Positions 24,432 to 34,100 of a DNA stretch of 42,023 bases are shown in pieces. The stretch's first letter is position 1; each line of letters opens with the position of its first letter. The stretch covers positions 1 to 42,023 of the forward strand of contig QYLO01000026.1 of NCBI GenBank assembly GCA_022766165.1. The letters are read 5' to 3'. The position numbers were made by a program, and so were the translations under genes. This DNA is from Candidatus Electrothrix gigas. Its GTDB lineage: Bacteria > Desulfobacterota > Desulfobulbia > Desulfobulbales > Desulfobulbaceae. A model generated the notes under the pieces. It ran no database searches and was not told where the DNA came from. It was given only the letters and a program-made list of their open reading frames with translations.

Positions 24432-25578
24432 ACAACGGGTCAGGCTTGTAGTTCGGGCCTATGACCGTTGCAGTGAGGTCTTTTTGGTGAACAGCGATTT
24501 TCAGCGCATTGCCGCTGGGATTGGAGAGCTTGAGGCTGTAGTCAGTCCAGGTATTTATAAGGCACGATTCCGAATTGGCCAAAAGCAGGTTGATCAACTG
24601 GTTGAGGTGGCCCGGGAAAGTCCAGAAAGAGCAACCTTGGAGATATGTGGCGATCCAGTAGACTTTAGCTCACCCGTTCCCCTGGCTGGGATCGGTGCGG
24701 GGCAGGACATACAGGAGGTGCATCGAAAAGCTGCTGAAAAATTCTCTCAGTTAGCAGTCTCTGAGCAAAAGGGTGCAGGGTCATGGCTTTTTCTCTTTAT
24801 CCGGGAGATTACCGGCTCTGCCGCTGTTCCTTGGGCAGGGATAACCTTGCACGACCTGGACGGTGCATTGGTTGCTGAACCGAATCAAGGTATTTGTGAT
24901 CAGGAAAACGGATATTTTGCCCTTCATCTTGAGCTTGATCCGGGAACTTATCGCCTGCGGGTGGAAGAGGAACCCGGTGAATTTTATGAGATGTTTGTTC
25001 AGACGGAAGCAGGTTGGCAGACCCAGGTCTTTGCCGTGTCAGAACAGGCATGGTTGCCTGATATTCAGGCTCATCGGGCGGCGTTGTCCTCTGCTGCTGT
25101 TTTGATGGCAGAGGCGGGTCAGGGTTTTACTGCGAAAGATGAGGTGGCCCGTCAAGTCGAATTACTCCGGCTCGGTCTCTTGCACAGGCGTAAGGTGGTG
25201 ACAGAGACCTTTGTGGCAGATTTGCTTCAGCAAGAGAGCCTTCATTCTCTTAACCCTCTGCAAGTCATTCTGCTTGCCCATTCACTGGCAGAGCAGGGCA
25301 AGCTTGATACTGCTTTACTCACCACCTTATTAAAAAAATTGCCTGCCAACTTTGCTGAACATGCAGATATTCAGGCCCTTATGCTCAATCAACCAGCTAC
25401 CGTGCGTCCGGCTTTTTTCGCCCCGCCCATGCTTCACTCCAGTTGGGATCGCATTGTTCAGGCGGTTAAACAGAGAAAGGCGATTATTCCGCCAAGTTCC
25501 TTGGCAGCGCAGCTTGATGACGGTGTCATCAAAACCGCTCTTTGGCTTGTCCATCGACCGGACAGTCTGGAGATATAA
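24412..25578 (+). CDS. Unrecognised protein with two beta domains and helical C-terminus, caspase partner
   Basis: 388 residues. Residues ~8-75 (QRVRLVVRAYDRCSEVFLVN...VSPGIYKARF) clearly resemble the C-terminal beta domain of the caspase encoded just before. A second beta domain (~125-210: SWLFLFIREITG...LELDPGTYRLRVEEE) looks like a carboxypeptidase-regulatory/PEGA-type fold. The rest (~215-388) is mainly helical. No catalytic motif or signal peptide is visible. The ATG at 24412 is preceded by GAGGTG, and the gene overlaps the caspase stop by 20 bp, so the two are translationally coupled. By position and shared domain it could be a substrate, adaptor or inhibitor of the caspase; this is inference. 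Confidence 0.75.
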   Translation: MQKLQSEQRVRLVVRAYDRCSEVFLVNSDFQRIAAGIGELEAVVSPGIYKARFRIGQKQVDQLVEVARESPERATLEICGDPVDFSSPVPLAGIGAGQDIQEVHRKAAEKFSQLAVSEQKGAGSWLFLFIREITGSAAVPWAGITLHDLDGALVAEPNQGICDQENGYFALHLELDPGTYRLRVEEEPGEFYEMFVQTEAGWQTQVFAVSEQAWLPDIQAHRAALSSAAVLMAEAGQGFTAKDEVARQVELLRLGLLHRRKVVTETFVADLLQQESLHSLNPLQVILLAHSLAEQGKLDTALLTTLLKKLPANFAEHADIQALMLNQPATVRPAFFAPPMLHSSWDRIVQAVKQRKAIIPPSSLAAQLDDGVIKTALWLVHRPDSLEI

Positions 25579-25609
25579 AATCACAACGAGACATCAGGAG
25601 GAAAACATT

Positions 25610-27079
25610 ATGTCAGAAGAAGAAAAACAAGAACTGAATACAAGCATGCAAGAATTCCATGAAAATCCTGTGGAGTTCATGAACAGTATTCCCCCTAAAT
25701 ATGACGGAGACGTTTTGGACTCTTCAGGTGCAAGCGCCTTTCATCAAGAGGACATTGAACAAAATGTCCATGTTGATGCCCGGGATGCCTTGCGTCAACA
25801 GACTACAGAACGGGATGAGGTTGCCGTAGGCAGGGCTGCCTTTGCTGATAATGATGAGGCTGATGGCTTTGTTGATACATTTCGTTTTTCCGGCCTGCAA
25901 AGTATGCAAGACAACGGGTTGATGCAGGCCAGCCTGCAAGAATGTCCCTGGTCTGATGATTACTGGGCTTTTTATCAAGGTTCTCTTGGAAAGCGGTATG
26001 CAGATTACAGTTTTCCAAATTCAAGTGACTGGAAAAAGAATTACGACTATGTCCAGCGCAACCCAGCCTCTGCTATTCTTGCGCAAGGGGATATGAATGC
26101 CATTAACTGTCTCTCTCCAGCGGAAAAATACGATATCTTAGTTGGGGACAGTGATTACTCGCTCACCCGCAAGATGTGGGAGCTGGGGAGAAAATATTAT
26201 GTTCGGGACGGACATGTTCAGGCATGGATGGGCCTCTGTCATGGTTGGGCCCCAGCCGCCTATATGCTGCCTCGCCCCACAGGAACAGCCACGGTCCTGG
26301 CAGCAGATGGCAGAACCTATCTCACCTTTTATCCCTCTGATATAAAGGCATTGGCTACCTTGCTCTGGGCAAAGGTCAAGTATCGTTCTCGCTTTATAGG
26401 GGGACGGTGTACTGACAAAAATCCTGCCAAAGATCCAGCAACTGGTCGGGTTCTCTCGCAGATCTGCTTTGACACCAACCCTGGCACTTGGCATCTGGCT
26501 GTTGTGAATCAGATCGGTGTTGCCAAACGTAGCATGGTCATGGATGCCACCTATGACTATCAGGTCTGGAATCAACCGATCCTGTCCTATAGTTATCGCT
26601 ATGTCAACCCAAAAACAAGGTATTATGGTCGCTCATTATCTCAGGTTACGGTGGCGAAAGATGACTTTACCAATGATAGGTTTGTTCAGTTCCGCAGTGA
26701 TAAAACAGAGAGTATTGTTGGAATTGAGATGATGGTCTCCTATGTTGTTGAAACATCGCCAACACATTCAACAGTGGACAGTCCTGCCAGCGATCAGGTC
26801 AGAACGGTTCGGTATCTCTACGACCTTGAACTTGACTTTGCTGGCAACATTATTGGGGGAGAGTGGTATCAGAATGCTCATCCCGATTTTCTCTGGACTC
26901 CAGTGCAGGGTGAACGAATTGCCACCGGTGCAGAGCGTTATATTTCCTTTAATGAACAGTGGCAGAGCGGACAACCTCTGACTCAGCAATGGCAACAGAG
27001 CGCCTCCCTGGCAGCAGAGTATGAAAAGGCTCCATTGGCAGCTATTGTGGAACAGTTGATTGCCTTTGCCAACAGTTAA
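25610..27079 (+). CDS. Second transglutaminase-like protein (TGase_elicitor type)
   Basis: 489 residues, a close paralogue of the protein at 21468-23201 over its whole catalytic part but without the N-terminal hydrophobic segment and Ala/Thr/Glu linker. The catalytic set is Cys210 (WMGLCHGWAPAAYM), His295 (NPGTWHLAV) and Asp312 (MVMDATYDYQVWNQP). The strongest ribosome site of the cassette (AGGAGG) sits 7-8 bp before the ATG at 25610; the frame is open further upstream but that part overlaps the previous gene. It lies 31 bp after the beta-domain protein. No signal peptide, so it is probably cytoplasmic. Confidence 0.82.
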   Translation: MSEEEKQELNTSMQEFHENPVEFMNSIPPKYDGDVLDSSGASAFHQEDIEQNVHVDARDALRQQTTERDEVAVGRAAFADNDEADGFVDTFRFSGLQSMQDNGLMQASLQECPWSDDYWAFYQGSLGKRYADYSFPNSSDWKKNYDYVQRNPASAILAQGDMNAINCLSPAEKYDILVGDSDYSLTRKMWELGRKYYVRDGHVQAWMGLCHGWAPAAYMLPRPTGTATVLAADGRTYLTFYPSDIKALATLLWAKVKYRSRFIGGRCTDKNPAKDPATGRVLSQICFDTNPGTWHLAVVNQIGVAKRSMVMDATYDYQVWNQPILSYSYRYVNPKTRYYGRSLSQVTVAKDDFTNDRFVQFRSDKTESIVGIEMMVSYVVETSPTHSTVDSPASDQVRTVRYLYDLELDFAGNIIGGEWYQNAHPDFLWTPVQGERIATGAERYISFNEQWQSGQPLTQQWQQSASLAAEYEKAPLAAIVEQLIAFANS

Positions 27080-27108
27080 TGCTACGAGTAAACGATACGA
27101 GTACCCCT

Positions 27109-27127
27109 ATCCCTCCCCTGGAGGGAT
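27109..27127. repeat. Short hairpin ATCCCTCC/GGAGGGAT
   Basis: A perfect 8-bp stem with a 3-nt loop, 30 bp after the second transglutaminase. No T-run follows. It may act as an mRNA 3' end; its GGAGGGAT half recurs at about 3378-3386, 3465-3473 and 9476-9483. Confidence 0.5.
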
Positions 27128-27182
27128 TAACTTCCCACCCTTCTTGTCCTTTTGATCCTGACCCAAAAACGGAGCTCTCCCT

Positions 27183-27851
27183 GTGCATGACCTTATATAT
27201 ACTGCATCCCTTGCCGTTGTTCCCAGACTCTATGTAGCCTTAACCAGGATTTGGTTTGCAACCTGTCCTGTCCACATACGAGGGCAGGAAAATGTAGAAA
27301 AGGGGCTGGGACAGGGGGCGGCAGTGATTCCATGTTGGCATTACTCTGTTTTTTATACGCTCTACCATCTCCGTAACTATCCAGGGGTAGCAATGGTCAG
27401 TGCAAGTAAGGATGGTGAGTACATTGCCCGGGTGGCCTCTCTGCTCGGCTTTGAAACAGTACGTGGCTCTGCGCATCGTTTTGGGGTCAGGGCCTTAAAG
27501 GGAATGGTCGATCATGTGAAGCAGGGCAAGAGTGCTGGAATCGTAGCAGACGGTTCTCAGGGACCAGCCCTCAAGATGCAGCCCGGTGCGATTATGCTGG
27601 CTGCAAAGTCAGGTTCACCGATCATGCCCATTGTCTGGGCAACAAAGCGTTATAAGGCATTCAACTCGTGGGACCACTCGGTTATTCCTCTGCCTTTCAG
27701 TCCTATTTTGCTCCAGTATGGCGACCTGATCTATGTGGAACCCAGGCTCAACGCAGCACTGTTAGAAGAGTATAGACAGCAGATAGAGCAAGCTATGAAC
27801 CGTATGTATCAGGAGCTATGGCAGGAGTTTGATCGGAATGGTCATTTATGA
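27183..27851 (+). CDS. DUF374-type lysophospholipid acyltransferase
   Basis: 222 residues. Matches the DUF374 branch of PlsC-like acyltransferases: CWHYSVFYTLYHLRNYPGVAMVSASKDGEYIARVASLLGFETVRGS, GIVADGSQGPALKMQPGAIMLAAKSGSPIMPI. In this branch the usual HxxxxD box is modified to a WH motif. These membrane-associated enzymes acylate lipid A precursors or lysophospholipids; the acceptor here is unknown. The start is GTG with GGAG about 10 bp upstream. The last codons (DRNGHL, stop) are echoed after the next gene, see findings. Confidence 0.86.
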   Translation: MHDLIYTASLAVVPRLYVALTRIWFATCPVHIRGQENVEKGLGQGAAVIPCWHYSVFYTLYHLRNYPGVAMVSASKDGEYIARVASLLGFETVRGSAHRFGVRALKGMVDHVKQGKSAGIVADGSQGPALKMQPGAIMLAAKSGSPIMPIVWATKRYKAFNSWDHSVIPLPFSPILLQYGDLIYVEPRLNAALLEEYRQQIEQAMNRMYQELWQEFDRNGHL

Positions 27852-27905
27852 ATTCAAGATATTCAGAGCGGAAAATAATAATAAAATAAAAGGAGAAAAT
27901 TAGAA

Positions 27906-29468
27906 ATGAAAAAAATACTTTATGTACTCGCTGCTATGTTATCAGCTTTACTGATGAGTGGATGTTACGAAACGAAACAAGAATATGTTCTCAATCCTGA
28001 TGGATCGGGAAAAGTAACTCTGCAAGCATCTTTTGACTTGATGGGGGGACTCAGGGATGAAGTCAACGACATTCTGGAAAAATCAGAAGGTGTTGACGCT
28101 TGGAGCGATGTTTCATACAAGTTACTGGATGATAATAGGGGATATTTTAAGGGTACTGCCTATTTTAGACAGTTATCTGACTTGAACATAAAAAACCTTG
28201 AATATATTGAAATTAATTGGAAAAAATCTACTAACGGTTCTATAACCCTCACACTTACGTCTGAAGAGAAGAGAGAAAAAGATGAAGTAGCTCCGAAACA
28301 ACTTAGCGATGAGGAGATAAAAAAACAAATCGTTATGACAAAAACAGAATACAAACAGAAGGTTGCGCCTATGTTTTCAATGTTTCTTGGAAACATGAAG
28401 GAAGAAATACTTTTCAAACTTCCCGGAACTATACGCTCAAAAACTAACCTGAGTAATACAAAGGATGGCCGTATACGCTTTTTTATTGATGGAATGAAAA
28501 TGCTTGAAGCTACGAACAAGATAATGGATGACGATGAATTTCTCACTCAAGAACTCAAGGCAGGACGTGATATTGAAGAAATAGAAATGCCTCCTGCATT
28601 TGGCAATAAGTTTAACAAAATACTCTTTGGCAAGAGCGGACCTATTGAAGCTGTGGTGGAAGGGCCATTAACACCACTATTCGATTACAAAAGCCAAATG
28701 ACAAAAGCCAAAACCGGTTATCCAGCAATGCTTAAAAGGTTGGAACTTGGCAAGAGCATAAATGATAAATTTAAAGGAGTACAGATAGGCGGAATACGAC
28801 TTGTAAGACTTTCAGATCAAGAACAAGATGTTAGACCATTTGGTCATGACGTTGGCTATACATTATATATAATTGCTGAACTCCCTGCGCCGGCAATCAG
28901 CGTGCCTCAACAGAAAGTTACTAAAGTCATCGCAGATAATGGTGCGGATCTTCTTACTGAAGACGATTCTTGGGATTCCAATTTTCTCTCAAAAGATAAA
29001 TCAACTGTATGTTTTCCTATTGATCTCATTTTGCCTCCTGATGATGTTAAAGGTATCAAGGAAATATCTGGAACACTGAAATATTCTAGTGCCAGTGCCA
29101 GTGCGAAGGAAGTCGATCTTGGAATATCTAATTTTGAAGCCGGGAGCAAAGGCACGAAGTATAGCGCAACTATAAAATCTATTGAAAAAAACCACTGGGG
29201 AGATTACGAAATGCAACTAAGACTTAATCTTGATTACAACACTATCAAAGATGTCAAGGTGTATGACGATCGTGGAAGAGCTATTAAATTCACAGATAAA
29301 TTCACAGCTTGCTCCTCATGGGGAGATAGAACACTTTGTACTTATACTCTCAAAACAAAGTTTCCTGCTAAGGGTAAGATTATTGCTGAGGTATACGAAA
29401 TCCAGAAGAGATATAACATCCCATTCAAATTAGAGAATATCTCATTACTTGGTCAACCATTGAAATAG
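27906..29468 (+). CDS. Putative lipoprotein of unknown function
   Basis: 520 residues. Lipoprotein signal peptide MKKILYVLAAMLSALLMSGC with lipobox LMSGC, so the mature protein should be anchored to the cell envelope from Cys20. Just after the Cys comes YVLNPDGSGKVTLQ, a phrase seen at the start of various uncharacterised lipoproteins. The rest is mixed alpha/beta with charged loops; I recognise no catalytic motif. AAGGAG precedes the start. Base composition is visibly more AT-rich than either neighbour, with AAA/ATA-type codons common, which together with flanking near-repeats suggests acquisition. Confidence 0.7.
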   Translation: MKKILYVLAAMLSALLMSGCYETKQEYVLNPDGSGKVTLQASFDLMGGLRDEVNDILEKSEGVDAWSDVSYKLLDDNRGYFKGTAYFRQLSDLNIKNLEYIEINWKKSTNGSITLTLTSEEKREKDEVAPKQLSDEEIKKQIVMTKTEYKQKVAPMFSMFLGNMKEEILFKLPGTIRSKTNLSNTKDGRIRFFIDGMKMLEATNKIMDDDEFLTQELKAGRDIEEIEMPPAFGNKFNKILFGKSGPIEAVVEGPLTPLFDYKSQMTKAKTGYPAMLKRLELGKSINDKFKGVQIGGIRLVRLSDQEQDVRPFGHDVGYTLYIIAELPAPAISVPQQKVTKVIADNGADLLTEDDSWDSNFLSKDKSTVCFPIDLILPPDDVKGIKEISGTLKYSSASASAKEVDLGISNFEAGSKGTKYSATIKSIEKNHWGDYEMQLRLNLDYNTIKDVKVYDDRGRAIKFTDKFTACSSWGDRTLCTYTLKTKFPAKGKIIAEVYEIQKRYNIPFKLENISLLGQPLK

Positions 29469-29557
29469 AAAAAATCCTTCAAGTTAATGAAATTGAGGAG
29501 AAGCTGATCCGAATGGTCATCTGTAAGTTGTTTGATAATTTTGTTGAAGAGGCTAAT

Positions 29558-29576
29558 CCCGGATTTGCCGGGTTTT
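29558..29576 (+). terminator. Rho-independent terminator after the lipoprotein gene
   Basis: CCCGG-ATTTG-CCGGG hairpin followed by TTTT. It lies 90 bp after the lipoprotein stop and just before the panE start, separating the two transcripts. Confidence 0.6.
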
Positions 29577-29603
29577 GAAAAAAAGGCAGTAGAGGCAGGT
29601 GTT

Positions 29604-30551
29604 GTGCGAATATTAATTTACGGCGGCGGTGCAGTTGGGTTGGGACTTGCCGCCTGTCTGCTCAAGGCAGGAGAACAGGTTGATATCCTTGCCCGTGCAA
29701 ACACGCAGTGCAGTTTACAGAAAAATGGCTTGCAGCTCTATGGTATTTTGGGTGAGTCGTCTGTTAAGCCGCATGATTTTCAATGTGTTACAGACATTGA
29801 TGAAGTGTCCAAGAAGGCTTATGACTATATTCTTGTCTGTACCAAATCTTTTGATTCATCAACAGCGGCCCAGAATATTGCCGCCCATCCTTTACTTCTG
29901 CATGAACAAAGCCGTATTGTTTTGGTTCAAAATGGCTGGGGCAATGCAGAGACCTTTGCCGAACATCTGCCAGCAGAGCGTATCTTTAATGCACGGGTAA
30001 TCACCGGGTTTTACAGACCGCAGAGCAATCAGGTGGAGATTACCGCTCATGTTCAGCCCATCCATATTGGCAGCCTGTTTAAGGCAGGGCTTACTGCAAT
30101 AGAAGAACTTTGTGCAAAGATCAACCAAGGCGGAATTCCCTGCAAAGCTGCTCCTGATATTGCCTGTGACCTCTGGGCCAAACTGCTCTTCAACTGCGCT
30201 TTGAATCCCTTGGGTGCGATTTTCAATGTGCCTTACGGGGTCTTGGCAGAGCAGAAAAATTCACGTCATATCATGGATGAGATTATTCATGAGGTGTTCA
30301 AGGTGATGGAGGCTACGGGCTACAGCACTCATTGGGACAGTGCTGCGGAGTATCTGGAGGCTTTTTATAGCACTATTGTTCCCCTTGCGGCCAAGCATCG
30401 CTCTTCCACCTTGCAGGATATTCAGGCTGGGAAAAAGACTGAGATTGATGCCCTGAACGGGGCAGTGATTCGCTTGGGGCAGGAGCAGGGGATTGCGGTG
30501 CCGTGTAATGAAATGCTCTATAATGTGATTCGGTTTATGGAGCAGCGGTGA
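29604..30551 (+). CDS. panE: 2-dehydropantoate 2-reductase (ketopantoate reductase)
   Basis: About 315 residues. Reduces ketopantoate to pantoate with NADPH in pantothenate/CoA synthesis, although some family members act on other 2-keto acids. N-terminal Rossmann motif ILIYGGGAVGLGLA, VCTKSFD, VQNGWGN, the catalytic-Lys region CDLWAKLLFNCALNPLGAI and the substrate-site GKKTEIDALNGAVIRLG are all present. I start at GTG 29604 because GAGG lies 8 bp upstream and the Rossmann strand begins at once; the frame is open back to 29532, but that extension runs across the terminator. Confidence 0.9.
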   Translation: MRILIYGGGAVGLGLAACLLKAGEQVDILARANTQCSLQKNGLQLYGILGESSVKPHDFQCVTDIDEVSKKAYDYILVCTKSFDSSTAAQNIAAHPLLLHEQSRIVLVQNGWGNAETFAEHLPAERIFNARVITGFYRPQSNQVEITAHVQPIHIGSLFKAGLTAIEELCAKINQGGIPCKAAPDIACDLWAKLLFNCALNPLGAIFNVPYGVLAEQKNSRHIMDEIIHEVFKVMEATGYSTHWDSAAEYLEAFYSTIVPLAAKHRSSTLQDIQAGKKTEIDALNGAVIRLGQEQGIAVPCNEMLYNVIRFMEQR

Positions 30552-30590
30552 GATTTCTGCATTGCAAGCCTAGAATAATGAGACGTTTTT

Positions 30591-31133
30591 ATGTCTGATC
30601 CGAGCGTTAAACTCAGTAAATTTCTCAGCCTTATTCTTCGTCATGCCCCGGATAAAATAGGGATCCAGCTCGATGCAAAGGGCTGGGTTGCGATTGATGA
30701 GTTGCTGAGTGCTGCCAAGGCTCATGGTGCCGAGATCTCCAGAGAACGACTCGACGAGGTTGTGTTCAGGAATGATAAACAGCGCTTCGCCTTCAGCCCG
30801 GACGGTTTGCGGATTCGTGCCAATCAGGGACACTCCGTTCATATTGATCTCGAATTGTCCCCGGTAACTCCACCGCCGGTACTCTTTCATGGGACGGCAA
30901 CTCGTTTTCTCCCGTTAATCCAATCTCAGGGTTTGCAAAAGATGAGTCGCCAACATGTCCATCTTTCCGCAACACGGGAGCAGGCACATCGGGTCGGTAC
31001 TCGTCATGGTCGTCCTGTTGTGTTGGAGATTGATGCGGAGGGGATGAACGATACCGGACATCTGTTTTTTCTCTCTGCCAATGGAGTGTGGCTGACGGAG
31101 TTTGTGCCGATGTCGTTTATCAAGTTTCCTTGA
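30591..31133 (+). CDS. kptA: RNA 2'-phosphotransferase (KptA/Tpt1)
   Basis: 180 residues. Matches Tpt1/KptA throughout: KLSKFLSLILRHAP, GWVAIDELL, FSPDGLRIRANQGHS, LFHGTATRFL and HVHLSATREQA. Tpt1 removes an internal RNA 2'-phosphate by transfer to NAD+, releasing ADP-ribose 1'',2''-cyclic phosphate. Eukaryotes and archaea use it in tRNA splicing; its job in most bacteria is unknown, since they lack such splice junctions. It lies 39 bp upstream of, and in the same direction as, a nuclease-NTPase gene of defence type, so a role in RNA repair or in an immunity module is possible. This link is inference. Confidence 0.94.
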   Translation: MSDPSVKLSKFLSLILRHAPDKIGIQLDAKGWVAIDELLSAAKAHGAEISRERLDEVVFRNDKQRFAFSPDGLRIRANQGHSVHIDLELSPVTPPPVLFHGTATRFLPLIQSQGLQKMSRQHVHLSATREQAHRVGTRHGRPVVLEIDAEGMNDTGHLFFLSANGVWLTEFVPMSFIKFP

Positions 31134-31172
31134 TTATCCTATGACACCTTATAATAGATACAGGAAATTCTT

Positions 31173-34100
31173 TTGACAGCCAACAGTCCACAAGCTAATC
31201 AGGAGACTGGAGGAATCGCAGCTCTGCGCGGCTTCCGCAAGCAGTTTCTCCATACGCTGAACAGCATTCTTTCTTCAGAAACGGGGCATTTCTATCCTGA
31301 ATCGCTGGAAGATTTTGCAGTTCGTGATAGATCGGGCAGAGTAATTGAAGTTGTTCAGGTCAAAGATTATAAGGCCGATTTAGTATTTTCTGAGCTGAAG
31401 ACGTTTTTTGAACGTGCTGCTGAGTACATCACAGACTACCCGGATGTTCAGATTGTTCTGGCAAGCTACGGAAAGCTGGGGCCGGAACTACAAGAGTGCA
31501 TAGGAGCCGATGAGGCTACGCTGAAGAAAAAGAAAAAATTTAACAAACCGGAACTGCTAAAGGTCTTTCAGCGTCTCAAACATCGCCCTCTCAATGAAGA
31601 GAAAGAACTCAGCTCTATCAAAGAACAGCTTACGCAGTTTCCTTTAATCACTGGTGATCTGGAAACGGCTTTTGATCTGCTGATGCAGGAGCTTTACCGT
31701 GGTGCTGAACAGGAAAAGGGCTATACTCGGCAGGACTTGCTGGAACGCTTGCAGCAGATTGGTCAATATCTTACCGAGCGTGAAGCGCATCACAGGGAAT
31801 GGGGCACCTCCATCATTCCATTGCTGGAACAAGAAATTGATGACAGGGAACAACTGCGCAAAGCATTTCATGAAGGCGTGTCAGTTGGCTGGCGGCATAT
31901 TTTGTCTGATCTGGATGTAAAACGCCCGCAGCACTTGAATGCCATTCAAGAAGGCTTCAAAAAAACAAATATTGTCATCGTTCATGGCGCATCCGGGCAG
32001 GGAAAGTCGGCCTTGGCTTACCGTTATTTGCATGACTACTGTCCAGCAACTTCGTATGAAATAAGAGATTTAAGCACTGCAAAACGGGCCTTAGAAGTTG
32101 CTACCGCTCTTTCCGGCTATAGCATTCCCTTCACATTCTATGTTGATGCCAGCCATAATGACAAAGGACTTGCTGAGTTTTTACAGCGCATCCATGAAAT
32201 GCCGCATATTAGCTGTCTTGTCACTATTAGGGAAGAAGACTGGCGGCTGACGGGCATAACTTCGGCTGATATCACGTTTGCAGACATAGAGCTTGTCTTT
32301 AATCGGCAAGAGGCACAGGAGCTTTATACAGCATGGGAAAGTGCGGAAGGGTGTCGCTTCCCTGATTTTGAGCAGGCTTGGGCAAAATTTTTAGAAGAAG
32401 GCCCTTTGCTGGAATTCGTCTATCTGCTGACTCACACTGAAAATTTACATAATCGCCTGCAAAAACAATATGATCAAATTGCCGATGAAGTTGATTGCCA
32501 ACAACGTTCTGAAAATGATCTGAAGTTAATCAGGCAGGTTGCAGTGGCCGGGGCTTGCGGTGCCCGTATTGATTTAGCCAGGTTAGCTCAACTGCCCGGC
32601 AAAGCGACGTTGAAACAGTCAATTAACCGTTTAGAAAAAGAATATTTACTGCGCCGCAGCAATGATGCCCGTCATTTAACGGGATTACATCCTGTCCGTT
32701 CCGAAATTCTCGCTTCCATCATTGCCGATCCTGTCCTGTGTTCTTGGGAAACATTGACCTTGGAGTGTCTGCCATTGCTGGAAGATTCGGATGTGGAAAT
32801 ATTCCTTCTCCATATCTTCCGTTTCCACTCAAAGGCTACGAGTGCCGTTCTTTCATATTTGAACACGGCAAAATATGAAACTTGGCTTGCGGCAAACGGT
32901 GTGCTGCGTGCTCTGTTATGGCTTGGGATATATGAATATATTCAGGAAAACGAACAGCTCATCAGAAAAGTCTATGAGAAGTTTGGTGCTATTTGGTGGT
33001 CTGTTTTAGAATTTGATTTTCTTGGATTACTTGAAGATTCGACAGAACTTTTCAAATTCTTTCCAGAAGAGAGTCGAGCTAAAATAGATCAATGGCGAAA
33101 AGAGCAGCCTTGCAATACAGTAGCATTTACTCAGGTTGATGAGTGGCTACGACAAATTTTTCTTCCTCCGCTTCCTGCTTATAAACAAGAAAATGATTGG
33201 TATGAATTTGGCCAGGTTATGTACTGGCTGGGATTCAGAAAGATTGCCAAGAGGGTAGATGAACTTCTTGACTGGGATGGCCTTCGACAAACTGTAGAAG
33301 TGTTGCCCATAGAGACCTTAGCAACTTTGATTTACGGTTTATGGCACTCTTTTTTAAATATAACAGTATTTGTTGATTGGTACAAAGACGCTCGGCCTGC
33401 ACTGCTTGATCGTTATCGGAGGGAAACAAATACGCCATATCTTGAAGAACAGCACGGCGTTATTCGGGCACATTTTGTTGTTCCTTTAGATGATAAAGCT
33501 AAGAATGAAGGAGCTTCAAATGCTGCGGAAAAGAATCGTTTTCACGAATTGGCCCTTTATCATGTAGATTTTTTGGCGCAGTTAGCGCCAGATTGCCAAG
33601 GTTATGGATGTCAGGGGTACGGGCATAAAATTTTTGACATTGAATTTCATGACGATACAACGAAGACGGCGATCAGAGATAAATGTTATTTACAGCCGGA
33701 TTGGGTATTGCACGTCAATAAAACAGCTCGCATTCTTGCAGGGCATATGTTCAGACCGGAAAAATGGCAGGATTATAGCAGGCAAATTTTTTCGATACGA
33801 AGCGATGCGATATTGTGTCTGGATGAACTCCGTAGGAACCTGATAAAGCATTTTCGAAGCAAGGAAGTTGTTCACGAACTAAGCACGTTTTCAGATAATG
33901 CAGAATGGAAAAAAACGTCTCTACAAGTTCTCAGACGACCATCTTTTCCTGTGGAGGCACTGGGGCAATTCGGATATACAGAGGAAGGGCTGAAGGATAT
34001 TTTTGTAGCTCAAGATCACGATAATAAAAAAACAGAAATTATTATTTCAGCATATCTACAGCAGTATCAGGCATACCTGGAAGCAACAAGAGAGTATTTT

